Assembly: GCF_030580995.1 (NCBI RefSeq)
Contig: NZ_JAUQSZ010000012.1
Span: 107,501-171,500 of the forward strand
DNA: 64,000 bases
Source of the DNA: Sphingomonas immobilis
GTDB taxonomy: Bacteria; Pseudomonadota; Alphaproteobacteria; Sphingomonadales; Sphingomonadaceae
Reading direction: 5' to 3'
Both the position numbers and the translations under genes were made by a program. Below are positions 8,725 through 18,623 of this stretch, piece by piece. The stretch's first letter is position 1. The number at the start of each line of letters is the position of its first letter. Below the pieces are notes generated by a model that was not told the origin of the DNA, searched no databases, and saw only the letters and a program-made list of their open reading frames with translations.

Positions 8725-10701
8725 TTGCCGCATCTGATCCGCAGCGTCGCGCTGGCCGTCATCCTGTTCGCGACGGTGCTGCCAGATTCCGCGCGCGCCG
8801 ACACGCCGGTCATCGCGGCACCTGCCCCCGCGCCCGCCGCGCGGATCGAAAATTCCAGGCCGCAGCCGATCGCCTTCGAAGACCGCATACCGCGTGCGCG
8901 CGACGTGGCGTTTCCCGGCGAGATGGCGCTGGATATCGACGCCACCGACACGCGGCGCGGCATCTTTGCCGTAAAGCAGACGATCACCGGCGCGCCCGCC
9001 GGCCATATGGTGCTGCTCTTCCCGAAATGGCTCCCCGGCAATCATTCGCCGACCGGGCAGATCGACAAGCTTACCGGGCTGACCATCACCGCGGACGGCC
9101 AGCGCGTTGCGTGGCGGCGCGACCCGGTGGAGGTATTCGCCTTTCATATCGACGTGCCGCGCGGCGCGGAGCGGATCGACATCGCCTTCCAGTTCCTGTC
9201 CTCGACCAGCAAGGACACCGGCCCGATCGTGATGTCGGCCAACATGCTGCGGCTGCAATGGAACGCGGTGAGCCTGTATCCGGCGGGCTATTTCGTGCGC
9301 AACATCCCTGTTTCCGCGCGCGTGACCTATCCGGCCGACTTCGAGACGGCGACCGCGCTCGAGTCGCGCTGCGCGGGCAGCGTCTGCAGCTACGAGCCGA
9401 CCAACTACGAGGTGCTGGTCGATTCGCCCGTGCTTGCCGGACGGTTCCACCGCCGCTGGGCGCTGTCGCCGCGCGTCGATCTCGACGCCTTCGCCGACGA
9501 CCCCGCCGAACTGGTCGCGAGCAAGGAACAGATCGCCGCGCACGAGGAGCTGATCGCCCAGACGCTCAAGATGTTCGGCCCGCAGCAGCATTACGACCAC
9601 TATCGGTTCCTGCTGTCGATCTCCGACCAGTTGACCGGCCTCGGCCTCGAACATCATCGCAGTTCGGAGGACGGCGTGTCGCCGGGCTATTTCCAGAACT
9701 GGAAGGACGGCCCGGCATCGCGTAACCTGTTGCCGCATGAATTCGCGCATAGCTGGAACGGCAAGTTCCGCCGCGGGCGCGGGCTGTGGACGCCCGACTA
9801 CAACACGCCGACGCGCGACGAATCCTTGTGGGTCTACGAAGGGCTGACGCACCTTCTCGGCTATGTACTGCAGGTCCGCGCCGGCCTCGTCACCAAACAG
9901 GATACGCTCGATCAGTTCGCGATCATCCTGTCGGCGCTGGAGACGCGCCCCGGCCGCGTCTGGCGGTCGCTGATCGACACCACCAACGACCCCGTGATGT
10001 CGCAGCGCCGCCCCCGTGCCTGGCTGAGCTGGCAGCGCAACGAGGATTATTATGTCGAGGGACTGCTGGTGTGGATGCGGATCGATTCGATCCTGCGCGA
10101 ACAATCGGGCGGGCGGCTGTCGATCGACGATTTCGCGCGCGCCTTCTTCCGCGGCCGCGACGGCGATTTCGGCGAGCTCACCTATGACCGCGACGACGTG
10201 ATCGACACGCTGGACGACCTGCAGCCCTATGACTGGCGCGGCCTGCTCACGCAGCTGCTCGAGGGTCATGCGCCCGATGCGCCGCTCGATGGCGTCGCCG
10301 CCAACGGGTATGTGCTGCGCTATGCGGAGGAACCGACCAAGGCCTTTGCGCAATTCCAGAAAATGCGCGCGGCCGCCCTCTTGAGCGCGTCGATCGGTAT
10401 CGTCGTCGACCGCGAGGCGCGCATCACCGACGTGACATGGGGCAGCCCGGCCTTCGCTGCGGGCCTCGCGATCGGCGATACCATCACCAATGTCGGGACT
10501 TCGGCCTTCAGCGAAGCCGCGCTCTGCGCCGCGATCACCGCCGCCAAGACCAACCCGGCGGCACAAATCACGCTGACGATCCGCCACGAGGCATTTTCCG
10601 GCAAGGTCGCCATCGACTATCACGGCGGGCTGCGCTATCCGCGCCTCGAAAAGGCCGGCACCGGAGAGGGTGGCCTGGACAGGCTGCTGCAACCCCGCTG
10701 A
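8725..10701 (+). CDS. M61 family metallopeptidase with PDZ domain
   Basis: Exported zinc peptidase of the glycyl-aminopeptidase (M61) family, 658 residues. A signal peptide covers about the first 25 residues. An N-terminal beta domain (about 60-250) contains [17 protein letters not shown], a family signature. The zinc site is HEFAH at 338-342 with the third ligand Glu372 in YEGLTH. A PDZ domain (about 545-630) carries [13 protein letters not shown]. The start is a TTG at 8725 with a strong GGGGGAGGG ribosome site just upstream. Probably periplasmic; it cleaves peptides with small N-terminal residues in characterised relatives. Confidence 0.93.
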   Translation: MPHLIRSVALAVILFATVLPDSARADTPVIAAPAPAPAARIENSRPQPIAFEDRIPRARDVAFPGEMALDIDATDTRRGIFAVKQTITGAPAGHMVLLFPKWLPGNHSPTGQIDKLTGLTITADGQRVAWRRDPVEVFAFHIDVPRGAERIDIAFQFLSSTSKDTGPIVMSANMLRLQWNAVSLYPAGYFVRNIPVSARVTYPADFETATALESRCAGSVCSYEPTNYEVLVDSPVLAGRFHRRWALSPRVDLDAFADDPAELVASKEQIAAHEELIAQTLKMFGPQQHYDHYRFLLSISDQLTGLGLEHHRSSEDGVSPGYFQNWKDGPASRNLLPHEFAHSWNGKFRRGRGLWTPDYNTPTRDESLWVYEGLTHLLGYVLQVRAGLVTKQDTLDQFAIILSALETRPGRVWRSLIDTTNDPVMSQRRPRAWLSWQRNEDYYVEGLLVWMRIDSILREQSGGRLSIDDFARAFFRGRDGDFGELTYDRDDVIDTLDDLQPYDWRGLLTQLLEGHAPDAPLDGVAANGYVLRYAEEPTKAFAQFQKMRAAALLSASIGIVVDREARITDVTWGSPAFAAGLAIGDTITNVGTSAFSEAALCAAITAAKTNPAAQITLTIRHEAFSGKVAIDYHGGLRYPRLEKAGTGEGGLDRLLQPR

Positions 10702-10742
10702 GCGGGGCAGCACGGGACAATCACGGACAGGATAGCAATTTC

Positions 10743-11297
10743 ATGCGCATCGACATGATTCCTACGGGGAAGAACCCGCCGGAAGACCTCAACGTCATCA
10801 TCGAAGTCCCGGTCGGCGGCGAGCCGGTCAAATACGAATTCGACAAGGCGAGCGGCGCCTTGTTCGTCGATCGCATCCTGCACACGCCGATGCGTTACCC
10901 CGCCAACTACGGCTTCATCCCGCACACGCTGTCGCCCGACGGCGATCCGCTCGACGCGCTCGTCGTCGCGCGCTCGCCCTTCATCCCGGGCTGCGTCGTG
11001 CGCGTGCGCCCGATCGCGGTCCTCAACCTCGAGGACGAAGCCGGCGGCGACGAGAAGCTGCTGACGGTGCCGGTCGATGCGACCTTCCCCTATTACAGCA
11101 AGATCGGCGAGGGCAGCGACCTGCCCGAGATCGTGATGCAGCAGATCGAGCACTTCTTCACGCACTACAAGGATCTCGAGGCGAAGAAGTGGGTGCGCGT
11201 TGGCAAGTGGCTCGGTGCCGAGGATGCCCGCCGCATCGTGATCGAAGCGATCGAGCGGTACAAGGTGGCGGGCGGCAAGGAGCCGGCGGCGGTCTGA
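10743..11297 (+). CDS. ppa: Inorganic pyrophosphatase
   Basis: Soluble family I pyrophosphatase, 184 residues, hydrolysing PPi to phosphate and so pulling biosynthetic reactions forward. The active-site signature DGDPLDALV is present, as are the KYEFDKASGALFVDR start and the YGFIPHT motif. The ATG at 10743 gives normal family length and has an AGGA sequence about 12 bases upstream. The frame is open further upstream, but only across the end of the peptidase gene. A 41-base gap separates it from the M61 gene; a palindromic repeat follows its stop. Confidence 0.96.
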   Translation: MRIDMIPTGKNPPEDLNVIIEVPVGGEPVKYEFDKASGALFVDRILHTPMRYPANYGFIPHTLSPDGDPLDALVVARSPFIPGCVVRVRPIAVLNLEDEAGGDEKLLTVPVDATFPYYSKIGEGSDLPEIVMQQIEHFFTHYKDLEAKKWVRVGKWLGAEDARRIVIEAIERYKVAGGKEPAAV

Positions 11298-11304
11298 TCA
11301 ACAT

Positions 11305-11385
11305 CCGTTCGTGCTGAGCTTATCGAAACACCGCTCTTTCTTCGTGCCAAGAAGGGCAGCCCTTCGACAAGCTCAGGGCGAACGG
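11305..11385. repeat. Palindromic gene-end repeat, copy A
   Basis: Arms of 23 bases at 11305-11327 and 11363-11385 pair with three mismatches (outer CCGTTCG, inner TCGAA). The right half, 11340-11385, is repeated at 42185-42230 with only two differences over 46 bases, so this is a dispersed element. It fills the space between the convergent ends of ppa and the TfoX-like gene. Confidence 0.85.
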
Positions 11386-11387
11386 TA

Positions 11388-11747
11388 TCAGGGTTTCTTC
11401 GGCTTCACCTTCTTCACCGGGGCCCTGCGCCCGGCGGCGATCGCCAGTGTGGCCCATTCGCGCAGCGCGTCGGCGTCGTCATAGACTTCGTCGGGCGCGC
11501 GGCGGTAGTTGATCGACTGGACCTTTCCGCCGTCACGCTCGACGGTGAAGCGGGGCGCCGCGATCGCGTCCCAGGCCGCGTCGCTTTGCGCATCGGCCTT
11601 GAGCCAGAGCGCGTCGAAGGCGAGGATCGCGAAGGCCACACCGTCGGCATAGACCGTCGCCCCGCCGAACAGCCGCTTGCGCGTGATCGTACCGAGCGGC
11701 TCGCACGCCTCGCTCACCCAGTCGGCGAGGCCCGCGTCATAGGCCAT
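11388..11747 (-). CDS. TfoX/Sxy N-terminal domain protein
   Basis: A 119-residue cytoplasmic protein with the TfoX N-terminal domain signature RKRLFGGATVYADGVAFAILAFDALWLKAD and a Lys-rich C-terminus (VKKVKPKKP). Enterobacterial TfoX/Sxy regulates competence with CRP, but these short single-domain versions are of unknown role. The ATG overlaps the upstream GNAT stop as ATGA, which fixes the start and suggests translational coupling in an EamA-GNAT-TfoX operon. Confidence 0.85.
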   Translation of the reverse strand: MAYDAGLADWVSEACEPLGTITRKRLFGGATVYADGVAFAILAFDALWLKADAQSDAAWDAIAAPRFTVERDGGKVQSINYRRAPDEVYDDADALREWATLAIAAGRRAPVKKVKPKKP

Positions 11748-12226
11748 CAGCGCCCCGCGAGCTTCACCAGCGCATCGCCCGAAACGCGCTGCACGGTCCA
11801 TTCGTCCATCGCCTCGGCACCCGCCTTCTTGTAGACCTGGATCGCGCGCTCGTTCCAGTCGAGCACCCACCATTCGAAGCGTGCGCAGCCGCGGTCCACG
11901 GCGATCGCGGCGAGGTGCTTGAGCAGCGCCGTACCTGCGCCGTGCCCGCGTGCCGCCGGCGTGACGTAGAGATCGTCGAGCCAGATTCCGCGCACGCCGG
12001 TCCAGGTCGAGAAATTGTGATAGAACACCGCCATGCCGACGACCGCGCCGTCGAGCTCGGCGATCAGCGCCTCCGCCGCCGGATGCACGCCGAACAACGC
12101 CTCGTGCATCAGCACGGGCGTGGAGACGACCGATTCGGGCTCCTTCTCGAAGGTCGCGAGTTCGTGGACGAAGCCCATGATGGCGGGGACGTCGGCGGGG
12201 CTGGCGGGGCGGATCGTCACGGTCAC
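11747..12226 (-). CDS. GNAT family N-acetyltransferase
   Basis: A 159-residue GNAT enzyme. The acetyl-CoA-binding pattern is visible as LYVTPAARGHGAGTALLKHL (about 90-110), followed by the typical WWVLDWNERAIQVYKKAGA segment. It resembles the spermidine/diamine acetyltransferase-like branch (WVLDWNE, YKKAGA), but the substrate is not certain. The start is a GTG at 12226 that overlaps the EamA stop (GTGA); the stop in turn overlaps the TfoX-like ATG. Confidence 0.88.
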   Translation of the reverse strand: MTVTIRPASPADVPAIMGFVHELATFEKEPESVVSTPVLMHEALFGVHPAAEALIAELDGAVVGMAVFYHNFSTWTGVRGIWLDDLYVTPAARGHGAGTALLKHLAAIAVDRGCARFEWWVLDWNERAIQVYKKAGAEAMDEWTVQRVSGDALVKLAGR

Positions 12227-13119
12227 AGGTTGGTCTCCAGAGGTGGCGCGGCGCGGGCGCTGAGGATGCAGGCGAGGATGATGAGCATCGCGCCGGCCAG
12301 CGTATAGAACGACAGATTTTCCGAAAACACGATCCAGCCGAACAGCGAGGCCCAGACGAAGCCGGTATATTCGCTCGGCGCGAGATCGCTCGCCCGCCCG
12401 CGCGCATAGGCCCAGGACAGCAGCATCAGCGAGGCGGTCGCGAGGGCCGCCGCCAGTATCAGCATCGGTGCGTGGCCGGCATCCGGCACGGCGCCGAACA
12501 CAGGTGCTGCGAGCAGGAAGAGAATAGAGACGATCGCGCTCTGGAAGAAGGCGATCTCGACCGGGCGGGCGACCATCGCCTGCTGGCGCATGAGGATGAT
12601 GTTCCAGGCGTAGCAGACCGCCGAGGCCAGCACCGCGAGCGATCCGATCGTCGCCTCCGGCCCGAGAGCGGCGCGTGCCTGACCCAGAAAGATCACGGCC
12701 ACGCCCGCGAGCGCGACGACCGAAGCAAGGACGGCGCCGCGCCCGATCCGCTCCTTCAGCACGAGCGCGGCGAGCAACAGCGCGATCAGCGGCGCAACGA
12801 AGGCGAGCGCGATCGCCTGCGCCATCGGCACGCGCGCGAGGCCCCAGAAGAACAGCATCGCCATCACCGCCGACACGCCCCCGCGCACGAGATGCACGCG
12901 CAGCACCGCGCGCGTGGGCCAACGGGCGCGCGTGGCGAGGAACAATGCGCCGGTGATGAGCGTGCCCGCGAGGCTGCGCCACAACAGCGCGTTATATGCG
13001 CCGATCGCGAGGGCGAGCCCCTTCATCACCGCGTCCATCGACGAAAAGACGGCGATGCCGAGCGTCGCGACGGCGAAGGCGGTGGAGGGAGGCGTCGCGG
13101 GCTTCACGCCTGCGCGCAT
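12223..13119 (-). CDS. EamA/DMT family transporter
   Basis: A 298-residue inner-membrane protein with ten predicted helices in two EamA repeats. Typical features are GLARVPMAQAIALAFVAPLIALLLAALVLKERIG at the end of the first repeat and SEYTGFVWASLFGWIVFSE in the second. The family exports metabolites such as amino acids and nucleosides; the substrate is not predictable. It is the first gene of a three-gene overlapping operon. Confidence 0.88.
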   Translation of the reverse strand: MRAGVKPATPPSTAFAVATLGIAVFSSMDAVMKGLALAIGAYNALLWRSLAGTLITGALFLATRARWPTRAVLRVHLVRGGVSAVMAMLFFWGLARVPMAQAIALAFVAPLIALLLAALVLKERIGRGAVLASVVALAGVAVIFLGQARAALGPEATIGSLAVLASAVCYAWNIILMRQQAMVARPVEIAFFQSAIVSILFLLAAPVFGAVPDAGHAPMLILAAALATASLMLLSWAYARGRASDLAPSEYTGFVWASLFGWIVFSENLSFYTLAGAMLIILACILSARAAPPLETNL

Positions 13120-13438
13120 AGCGGAGGTGCGTGGTGTGGCCTAGGGCACTGGGGCGCAGCATTTCGCAGGCGTCACCCCGGCCTTGTGCCGGGGTCCAAC
13201 GTGCGACGAGCGATACCGTCAAAGTCTCTTGCCGCAGCGCTTGCGGAGCCTTGGACCCCGGCACAAGGCCGGGGTGACGGGAGTATGAGAGGCGTTAGGG
13301 TCGGTCGACATTCGGTTCAGGCGGAGCCGAAAAGGGTGATTGTCGAGCATCGGAGCGCAGCGTGCCTTCGGCACGTGAGCACCGAAGCGCAGAGAATCGC
13401 GCTTTGCAGTCCCGAATGGGCCGGATGTCGGCCGACCT
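13120..13438. other. Intergenic region with palindromic repeat
   Basis: This 319-base gap separates the EamA gene start from the end of the retropepsin gene. It contains a perfect inverted repeat with 29-base arms at 13171-13199 and 13251-13279 (outer CGTCACCCCGG, inner GGTCCAA), each arm holding a nested dyad. From 13280 to 13438 I see no convincing gene. A smaller dyad (GTGCCTTCGGCAC) lies near 13360-13375. The promoter of the EamA operon should be in the part nearest 13120. Confidence 0.75.
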
Positions 13439-13921
13439 TTAGCTGATGCGCATCTGATCGCCGGTGATGCGCACTTCCTTCAGCTTGCGCAGGAAGGTCT
13501 GGCCGAGCAGCGACATTTCGCCGTCGGCGAGGATGACCGCCTGGACGTCGCTCGCGCGTTTTCCGTCGAGCTCGATCTCGGCGATGCGGATTTCCTGCCC
13601 GCGCACCAGCCCGGCCGCACCACGCCCGACGACCTCATATTGCGAAGGATCGAAGCGCACGTGCGCGCGGCGCGCGTCCTCCTCGGTGAGTGCGACGATG
13701 TCGGCGCCGGTATCGACGACGAAGCGGATCGGCTCGTCATTGACGTTGGCGACGGCGAGGAAATGGCCGTTGGAGGCGCGATCGAGCACCGTCTCGACCG
13801 GCGGCGCGGGCGTGCCGGGGGCCGCCGCCGCCACGGCCGGCGCGGGGGCATGCTTCTTGGTGGGAAGCGCGAAGCCGATGGCGACACCGGCGACGCAGAC
13901 GAGAGCGATGGCGATCTTCAT
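13439..13921 (-). CDS. Retropepsin-like aspartic protease (TIGR02281 type)
   Basis: A 160-residue protein with an N-terminal signal or anchor segment (residues 3-20), an Ala/Pro-rich linker and a single retropepsin-like domain. The catalytic motif is FVVDTGAD with Asp70, and the second family motif is SLLGQTFLRKL near the C-terminus. Such proteins act as dimers in clan AA. The family is frequent in alphaproteobacteria and its substrates are unknown. Probably periplasmic or membrane-tethered. It follows ispG by about 100 bases and could be transcribed with it. Confidence 0.88.
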   Translation of the reverse strand: MKIAIALVCVAGVAIGFALPTKKHAPAPAVAAAAPGTPAPPVETVLDRASNGHFLAVANVNDEPIRFVVDTGADIVALTEEDARRAHVRFDPSQYEVVGRGAAGLVRGQEIRIAEIELDGKRASDVQAVILADGEMSLLGQTFLRKLKEVRITGDQMRIS

Positions 13922-14024
13922 GGGCCATCGCTCTAGGGGAAACCCCTTAGGTCACGGCTAATGCCCGTGCCTAATGCGTCGTTAAGCGCCCGAAACGGTT
14001 TATTCGGCGGCGACCGGAGCCGTC

Positions 14025-15149
14025 TTATTCGGCGGCGACCGCCTGGGCCTCGCTCGCCGCCTCGATCTCGGCGGCCTTGGCCTCGACCAGCTTGACGATA
14101 TGATCGAGCATGTCGGCGCTCTCGACGGTGTGGTCGGTCACGCCCGACAGATAGACCATGTGCTTGCCGTTGCCGCCGCCGGTGAGGCCGATATCGGTTT
14201 CGCGCGCTTCGCCGGGACCGTTGACGACGCAGCCGAGCACCGAGAGCGACAGCGGCGTGCGGATGTGCTGGAGGCGCGATTCGAGCGCCTCGACGGTGCG
14301 AATCACGTCGAAGCCCTGCCGCGCGCAGGACGGGCACGACACCACGCGCACGCCGCGATTGCGGATGCCGAGCGCCTTCAGGATCTCGAAGCCGACGCGC
14401 ACTTCTTCTTCCGGTTCGGCCGAGAGCGAGACACGCAAAGTGTCGCCGATGCCGTACCAGAGCAGGCTGCCGATGCCGATCGCCGACTTGACCGTGCCGC
14501 CGACGAAGCCGCCGGCTTCCGTGATGCCGAGGTGCAGCGGACAATCGACCGCTTCGGCGAGCTGCTGATAGGCGGCGACCGCGAGGAACAGGTCGCTGGC
14601 CTTCACCGCGACCTTATATTCGTGGAAATCGTGATCCTGCAGCAGCTTGATATGATCGAGCGCGCTTTCCACCAGTGCATCGGGGCATGGCTCGCCGTAT
14701 TTCTCGAGCAGATCCTTTTCGAGAGAACCGGCGTTCACGCCGATGCGGATCGCACAGCCGTTGGCCTTGGCGGCGTTGACGACTTCCTTCACGCGCTCCG
14801 ACGAGCCGATGTTGCCGGGGTTGATGCGCAGGCAGGCCGCGCCCGCATCGGCGGCTTCGAGCGCGCGCTTGTAGTGGAAATGGATGTCGGCGACGATCGG
14901 CACGCGGCTGGCGCGGACGATCTGCTTCAGCGCGGCGGTCGATTCGACGTCCGGGCAGGACACGCGGATGATGTCGACGCCGGCATCCTCGCAGCGGCGG
15001 ATCTGGTCGATCGTCGCCTTCGGGTCGCTGGTGGGCGTGTTGGTCATCGTCTGCACGGTGACCGGAGCGTCGCCGCCGACGGGGACGTTGCCGACCATGA
15101 TCTGGCGGCTCTTGCGGCGGGTGATGTCGCGCCACGGACGTAGTGACAT
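14025..15149 (-). CDS. ispG: 4-hydroxy-3-methylbut-2-en-1-yl diphosphate synthase
   Basis: IspG (GcpE) carries out the penultimate step of the MEP isoprenoid pathway, converting methylerythritol cyclodiphosphate to HMBPP with a [4Fe-4S] cluster. The 374-residue protein has the N-terminal TIM barrel ([22 protein letters not shown]) and the C-terminal cluster domain with Cys272, Cys275 and Cys307 and the ligand Glu314 in [10 protein letters not shown]. Length fits the two-domain bacterial form. The last bases (TTATTCGGCGGCGACCG at 14025-14041) are repeated just past the stop at 14000-14016. Confidence 0.96.
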   Translation of the reverse strand: MSLRPWRDITRRKSRQIMVGNVPVGGDAPVTVQTMTNTPTSDPKATIDQIRRCEDAGVDIIRVSCPDVESTAALKQIVRASRVPIVADIHFHYKRALEAADAGAACLRINPGNIGSSERVKEVVNAAKANGCAIRIGVNAGSLEKDLLEKYGEPCPDALVESALDHIKLLQDHDFHEYKVAVKASDLFLAVAAYQQLAEAVDCPLHLGITEAGGFVGGTVKSAIGIGSLLWYGIGDTLRVSLSAEPEEEVRVGFEILKALGIRNRGVRVVSCPSCARQGFDVIRTVEALESRLQHIRTPLSLSVLGCVVNGPGEARETDIGLTGGGNGKHMVYLSGVTDHTVESADMLDHIVKLVEAKAAEIEAASEAQAVAAE

Positions 15150-15177
15150 TCTGGGGATTCCTTACACTTCGTGCGGC

Positions 15178-16362
15178 CTATAACGCTTTGCCGCCTCCGC
15201 GTGAACCGTTCGCCCGAAGGAAAGCGGTTGCACGGACCGAGGCGTTTTCGCGCAGGTTCATGTACGCGATGTTGTAGTCGACATTATGGTAGTTGCCGAT
15301 CGGGATGACGAGGTCCGCGAACGCTTTTGCCGGTTGCGAGATGTAGAGCGCGCCGTCGTCGCAGCGCGCGGAGACCATCGCCGGTTCGATCGGGCGCGGC
15401 GTCGTGCCGCCCCCATGCAGCCATGCGCCCTTGTCGAGCGTCCTGACGGCGATCTCGGGCCCCGTCGACCAGCTCAGCGGATTGATGCAGTGGAAGCGCC
15501 GCCCCGGTGGTTCGGGTGCGAAGCCCGACTGGCGGCCGACGAATACGCGCTGCAAGGCGGCGTTGCGGCCCTCACCGTAGGTCGACCAGCCGACGACGCA
15601 GCCGGTATCGCCGGCGCGGGTGCAGGGGTGGACGTCGCGCAGCTTCGCGAACCAGTCGCTCTCCAGCCAGTTGCCGAGCAGATAGGCCGCGACCATCCGC
15701 CGGGCGAGCGGCTTGCCGTCGATCTCGCGCTCGATGAGGAGCTTGCCCTGCCGTGATCCCTGACTGTGCCCGGCGAGGATGAAGGGCCGCCCCTTGTTCC
15801 ACACGAGGAACTGGCGGAAGGCGCGCGAAACGTCCGAATAGGCGAGCTCGGTCGCACGCACGCTGTTCTCCGACCATTTGACATAGCCGCCGAGCGTCAT
15901 CTGGCGGTAGCGCGGGGCGTAGATCGCGCAGCACCCGTTGAACACGCTCGCCTGATTGCGGATCGTCGTGCCGGCGATGCGCGCGTTGAGATCGGCATCG
16001 CGCGTGTCGGCGTTCCATTCCTGATCGCTGGTGAACACCGTGGGGTAGAGAAAGAACACGCCGACCTTCGCGCGTGCCTGATTGACCGGCAGGACGCCCG
16101 GCGGCGTATCGTCGGCGGGATCGCGGCTGTCGGGCAGCGCGACCCATTCGGTGCGGCTGGCGTAATTGGGCGGCGGCGGGCTGCGCGCCGGATCGAACGG
16201 CGTCGCGGGCGGCTCGTAATTGCCGGTCGGCCCGGTGGACTGGAACGCGGCGAAACCGGCGTGAACCCAGCGCGAGAGCGTGGACGCGCCGGACTGCGGC
16301 AGCGCCGGCGCCGCACCGAGCGCAGCCACCGCCAATCCCAGACCGATCCACCGCAACCGCAT
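15178..16362 (-). CDS. DUF3089 domain-containing exported hydrolase-like protein
   Basis: A 394-residue protein with a signal peptide (residues 1-23). DUF3089 proteins have an alpha/beta-hydrolase appearance; here the nucleophile-elbow pattern is GHSQGS within FILAGHSQGSRQGKLL, preceded by VFFLYPTVF and NQASVFNGCCAIYAPRYRQ typical of the family. A lipase or esterase role is inferred from the motif only. The ATG at 16362 has GGGGTGA just upstream; the frame is open well beyond it but only through the divergent acyltransferase gene. Confidence 0.85.
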   Translation of the reverse strand: MRLRWIGLGLAVAALGAAPALPQSGASTLSRWVHAGFAAFQSTGPTGNYEPPATPFDPARSPPPPNYASRTEWVALPDSRDPADDTPPGVLPVNQARAKVGVFFLYPTVFTSDQEWNADTRDADLNARIAGTTIRNQASVFNGCCAIYAPRYRQMTLGGYVKWSENSVRATELAYSDVSRAFRQFLVWNKGRPFILAGHSQGSRQGKLLIEREIDGKPLARRMVAAYLLGNWLESDWFAKLRDVHPCTRAGDTGCVVGWSTYGEGRNAALQRVFVGRQSGFAPEPPGRRFHCINPLSWSTGPEIAVRTLDKGAWLHGGGTTPRPIEPAMVSARCDDGALYISQPAKAFADLVIPIGNYHNVDYNIAYMNLRENASVRATAFLRANGSRGGGKAL

Positions 16363-16461
16363 GCTCACCCCTTTCGTGCGCGCCTCTATCATGTCTGTCG
16401 GCGTGCCTGAACCGATTCTGAAAAGGTGGCGCGACGCAGCATCCGGCTTTAGAGCGCGAGG

Positions 16462-17598
16462 ATGAAACGGCATTTCGGCATGGACTGGCTGCGGATCGGC
16501 GCGTTCGGCCTGTTGATCTTCTACCATATCGGCATGGTGTTCGTGCCGTGGGATTTCCATGTGAAGACCGCGCACCCGATGAGCTGGGTCGCGATCCCGA
16601 TGATGGCGGCGAACAGCTGGCGGCTGATGCTGCTGTTCGTGATCTCGGGCTATGCCAGCCGGGCGTTGTTTTCCAAGGGGACCGGGCTGGCGGGGTTTAT
16701 CGGATCGCGCAGCAAGCGGCTGCTGATCCCCCTGCTGTTCGGCATCATCGTGGTGGTGCCGGTGCAGCCGTGGATCGAGCTGGTCGTCAAATATCATTAC
16801 CCGCACGGCTTCGGCTGGTTCTGGCTGCACGACTTCTTCGGCTTTCACCGGCTGAAGGGGATCGCGCTGCCGACCTGGCAGCATCTGTGGTTCGTCGGCT
16901 ACCTGTGGTTCTACACGTTGGTGCTGACAGTGCTGATCGCGCTGCTGGGCTGGGCGCGGCTGCAGCGCGTGTTCGACGCACTGTTCGGGACGGGTCTCGT
17001 GGTGCTGCTGCCGATCGCCTGGCTGATCTCGACCGACATGCTGCTGCCCGGCGCGAGCGAGACGCACGATCCGCTGCACGATACGATCGCGCACCTGCAT
17101 TACCTGCCGGCTTTCCTGTTCGGCTTCGGGCTGGCGGGATCGGAGCGCGCGATGGCGGCGATCGCGCGGTGGTGGAAGGCGGCGCTCGGCGTGGCGTTGA
17201 TCGCGTACGTCGTCGTCGCGGGGATCGAATGGACGTGGCCGGGCAGCGCGATGCCGGGCTGGCCGTGGGGCACGACCTTCGCCGTGGCGCGCGTGCTGCA
17301 TGGCTGGTGCTCGGTGATCGCCTTGATTGGGATCGCGGATCGGTACTGGAATTACGACAACCGCTGGCGGCCGGTACTGACCGAGGCGGTGTTCCCCTTC
17401 TACATCATCCATCAGACGGTGATCGTGCTGGTCGAGTTCTGGCTGCTGCCGTTGCGCGCCGGGCCGCTGGTCGAGTTTCTCGTACTGGTGCCCGCGACGG
17501 TGGCGGGGTGCTGGGGCTTCTATCTGATCGGGCGCGAGATCGGCTGGCTGCGGCCGCTGATCGGGCTGCGCGCGAAACCACGGAAGGTGACGGCATGA
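16462..17598 (+). CDS. Acyltransferase 3 family membrane protein
   Basis: A 378-residue integral membrane protein with about ten helices. The family marks are DWLRIGAFGLLIFYHIGMVF at the N-terminus, with the conserved His in FYH, the Arg/Phe-rich SRSKRLLIPLLFG and the C-terminal FPFYIIHQTVIV. It is closest in look to the MdoC/OpgC-like group, which transfers acyl groups to periplasmic or cell-surface carbohydrates. The acceptor is unknown. It overlaps the next gene by four bases (ATGA). Confidence 0.88.
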   Translation: MKRHFGMDWLRIGAFGLLIFYHIGMVFVPWDFHVKTAHPMSWVAIPMMAANSWRLMLLFVISGYASRALFSKGTGLAGFIGSRSKRLLIPLLFGIIVVVPVQPWIELVVKYHYPHGFGWFWLHDFFGFHRLKGIALPTWQHLWFVGYLWFYTLVLTVLIALLGWARLQRVFDALFGTGLVVLLPIAWLISTDMLLPGASETHDPLHDTIAHLHYLPAFLFGFGLAGSERAMAAIARWWKAALGVALIAYVVVAGIEWTWPGSAMPGWPWGTTFAVARVLHGWCSVIALIGIADRYWNYDNRWRPVLTEAVFPFYIIHQTVIVLVEFWLLPLRAGPLVEFLVLVPATVAGCWGFYLIGREIGWLRPLIGLRAKPRKVTA

Positions 17599-18512
17599 GC
17601 TGGGCTTTGGCGATCCACGGTGGCGCGGGCGGCATGACTCGCGAGCGGATTTTGCCCGACGCCGACGCGGGCGCGCGTGCGGCGCTCGGCCGCGCGCTCG
17701 ATGCCGGGGCGGCGGTGCTGGCGGGCGGTGGCGCGGCGCTCGACGCGGTCGAGGCGGCGGTGCGCGTGCTGGAGGACGATCCGCATTTCAACGCCGGGCG
17801 CGGGGCGGCGCTGAGCTTCGAGGGCGTGGCGGAACTCGACGCCGCGATCATGGAGGGCGCGGAACGCAAGGCCGGCGCGGTGGCCGGCGTCACCGCGACG
17901 CGGCACCCTGTCAGCCTCGCCCGCGCGGTGATGGAACGGAGCCCGCACGTCCTGCTCGGCGGGAGCGGCGCGGATGCCTTCGCCCGCGCGCACGATATCG
18001 AACAGACGACGCAGGACTGGCTGATCCTGCCCGAGCGCGCAGCGCAACTCGAGGAAATGCGCAACCGCAAGGACGGCGCGTTCGATATCGAGATGAAGTT
18101 CGGCACGGTCGGCGCGGTAGCCTGCGATGCGGCGGGCCATGTCGCGGCGGCGACCTCGACCGGCGGCGTCACCGGCAAACGCTGGGGCCGGATCGGCGAT
18201 TCGCCGCTGATCGGCGCGGGCACCTATGCCGACGACCGCGCCTGCGCCGTCTCCGCCACCGGATCGGGCGAGTTCTTCATCCGCAGCGCCTGCGCGCACG
18301 AGATTGCCGCGCGGATGCGGCTGGGCGGCGAGGCCGCGCGCCCGGCGGCGGACGGGGTGATGGCGGAGATCAAGGGGCTCGGCGGATCGGGCGGGGTGAT
18401 CGTCGCGACACCGGCGGGCGAGCTGCTGTGGTCGTTCACGACGCGGGGCATGTACCGCGCGCGCCTTGCGGCGGACGGCGCGCGCGAGATCGCGATCTAC
18501 GACGACGAATAG
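17595..18512 (+). CDS. Isoaspartyl peptidase / plant-type L-asparaginase
   Basis: A 305-residue Ntn hydrolase of the type that removes beta-aspartyl residues from dipeptides and hydrolyses asparagine. The precursor cleaves itself before a threonine, here Thr171 in KFGTVGAVACD. The N-terminal AIHGGAGG and the HFNAGRGAALSFEG motif are classic, as is STGGVTGKRWGRIGDSPLIGAGTYAD after the cleavage site. The start overlaps the acyltransferase stop, so both are probably one transcription unit. The gene ends two bases before a palindromic repeat. Confidence 0.94.
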   Translation: MSWALAIHGGAGGMTRERILPDADAGARAALGRALDAGAAVLAGGGAALDAVEAAVRVLEDDPHFNAGRGAALSFEGVAELDAAIMEGAERKAGAVAGVTATRHPVSLARAVMERSPHVLLGGSGADAFARAHDIEQTTQDWLILPERAAQLEEMRNRKDGAFDIEMKFGTVGAVACDAAGHVAAATSTGGVTGKRWGRIGDSPLIGAGTYADDRACAVSATGSGEFFIRSACAHEIAARMRLGGEAARPAADGVMAEIKGLGGSGGVIVATPAGELLWSFTTRGMYRARLAADGAREIAIYDDE

Positions 18513-18516
18513 GCCA

Positions 18517-18599
18517 CCGTTCGTCCTGAGCGAAGTCGAAGGACATGACCGAGACGCAGCGCCTGTGGCACGTCCTTCGACTTCGCTCAGGACGAACGG
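18517..18599. repeat. Palindromic gene-end repeat, copy B
   Basis: Perfect 28-base inverted arms at 18517-18544 and 18572-18599 (outer CCGTTCGTCCTGAGC, inner TCGAAGGAC) with a 27-base loop. The outer arm is similar to the elements at 11305-11385 and 42150-42230, which have CCGTTCG followed by CTGAGC and TCGAA. No T run follows, so it is not a standard terminator. Confidence 0.85.
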
Positions 18600-18623
18600 G
18601 TTTGAGGGCGATATGAGGGTCGC

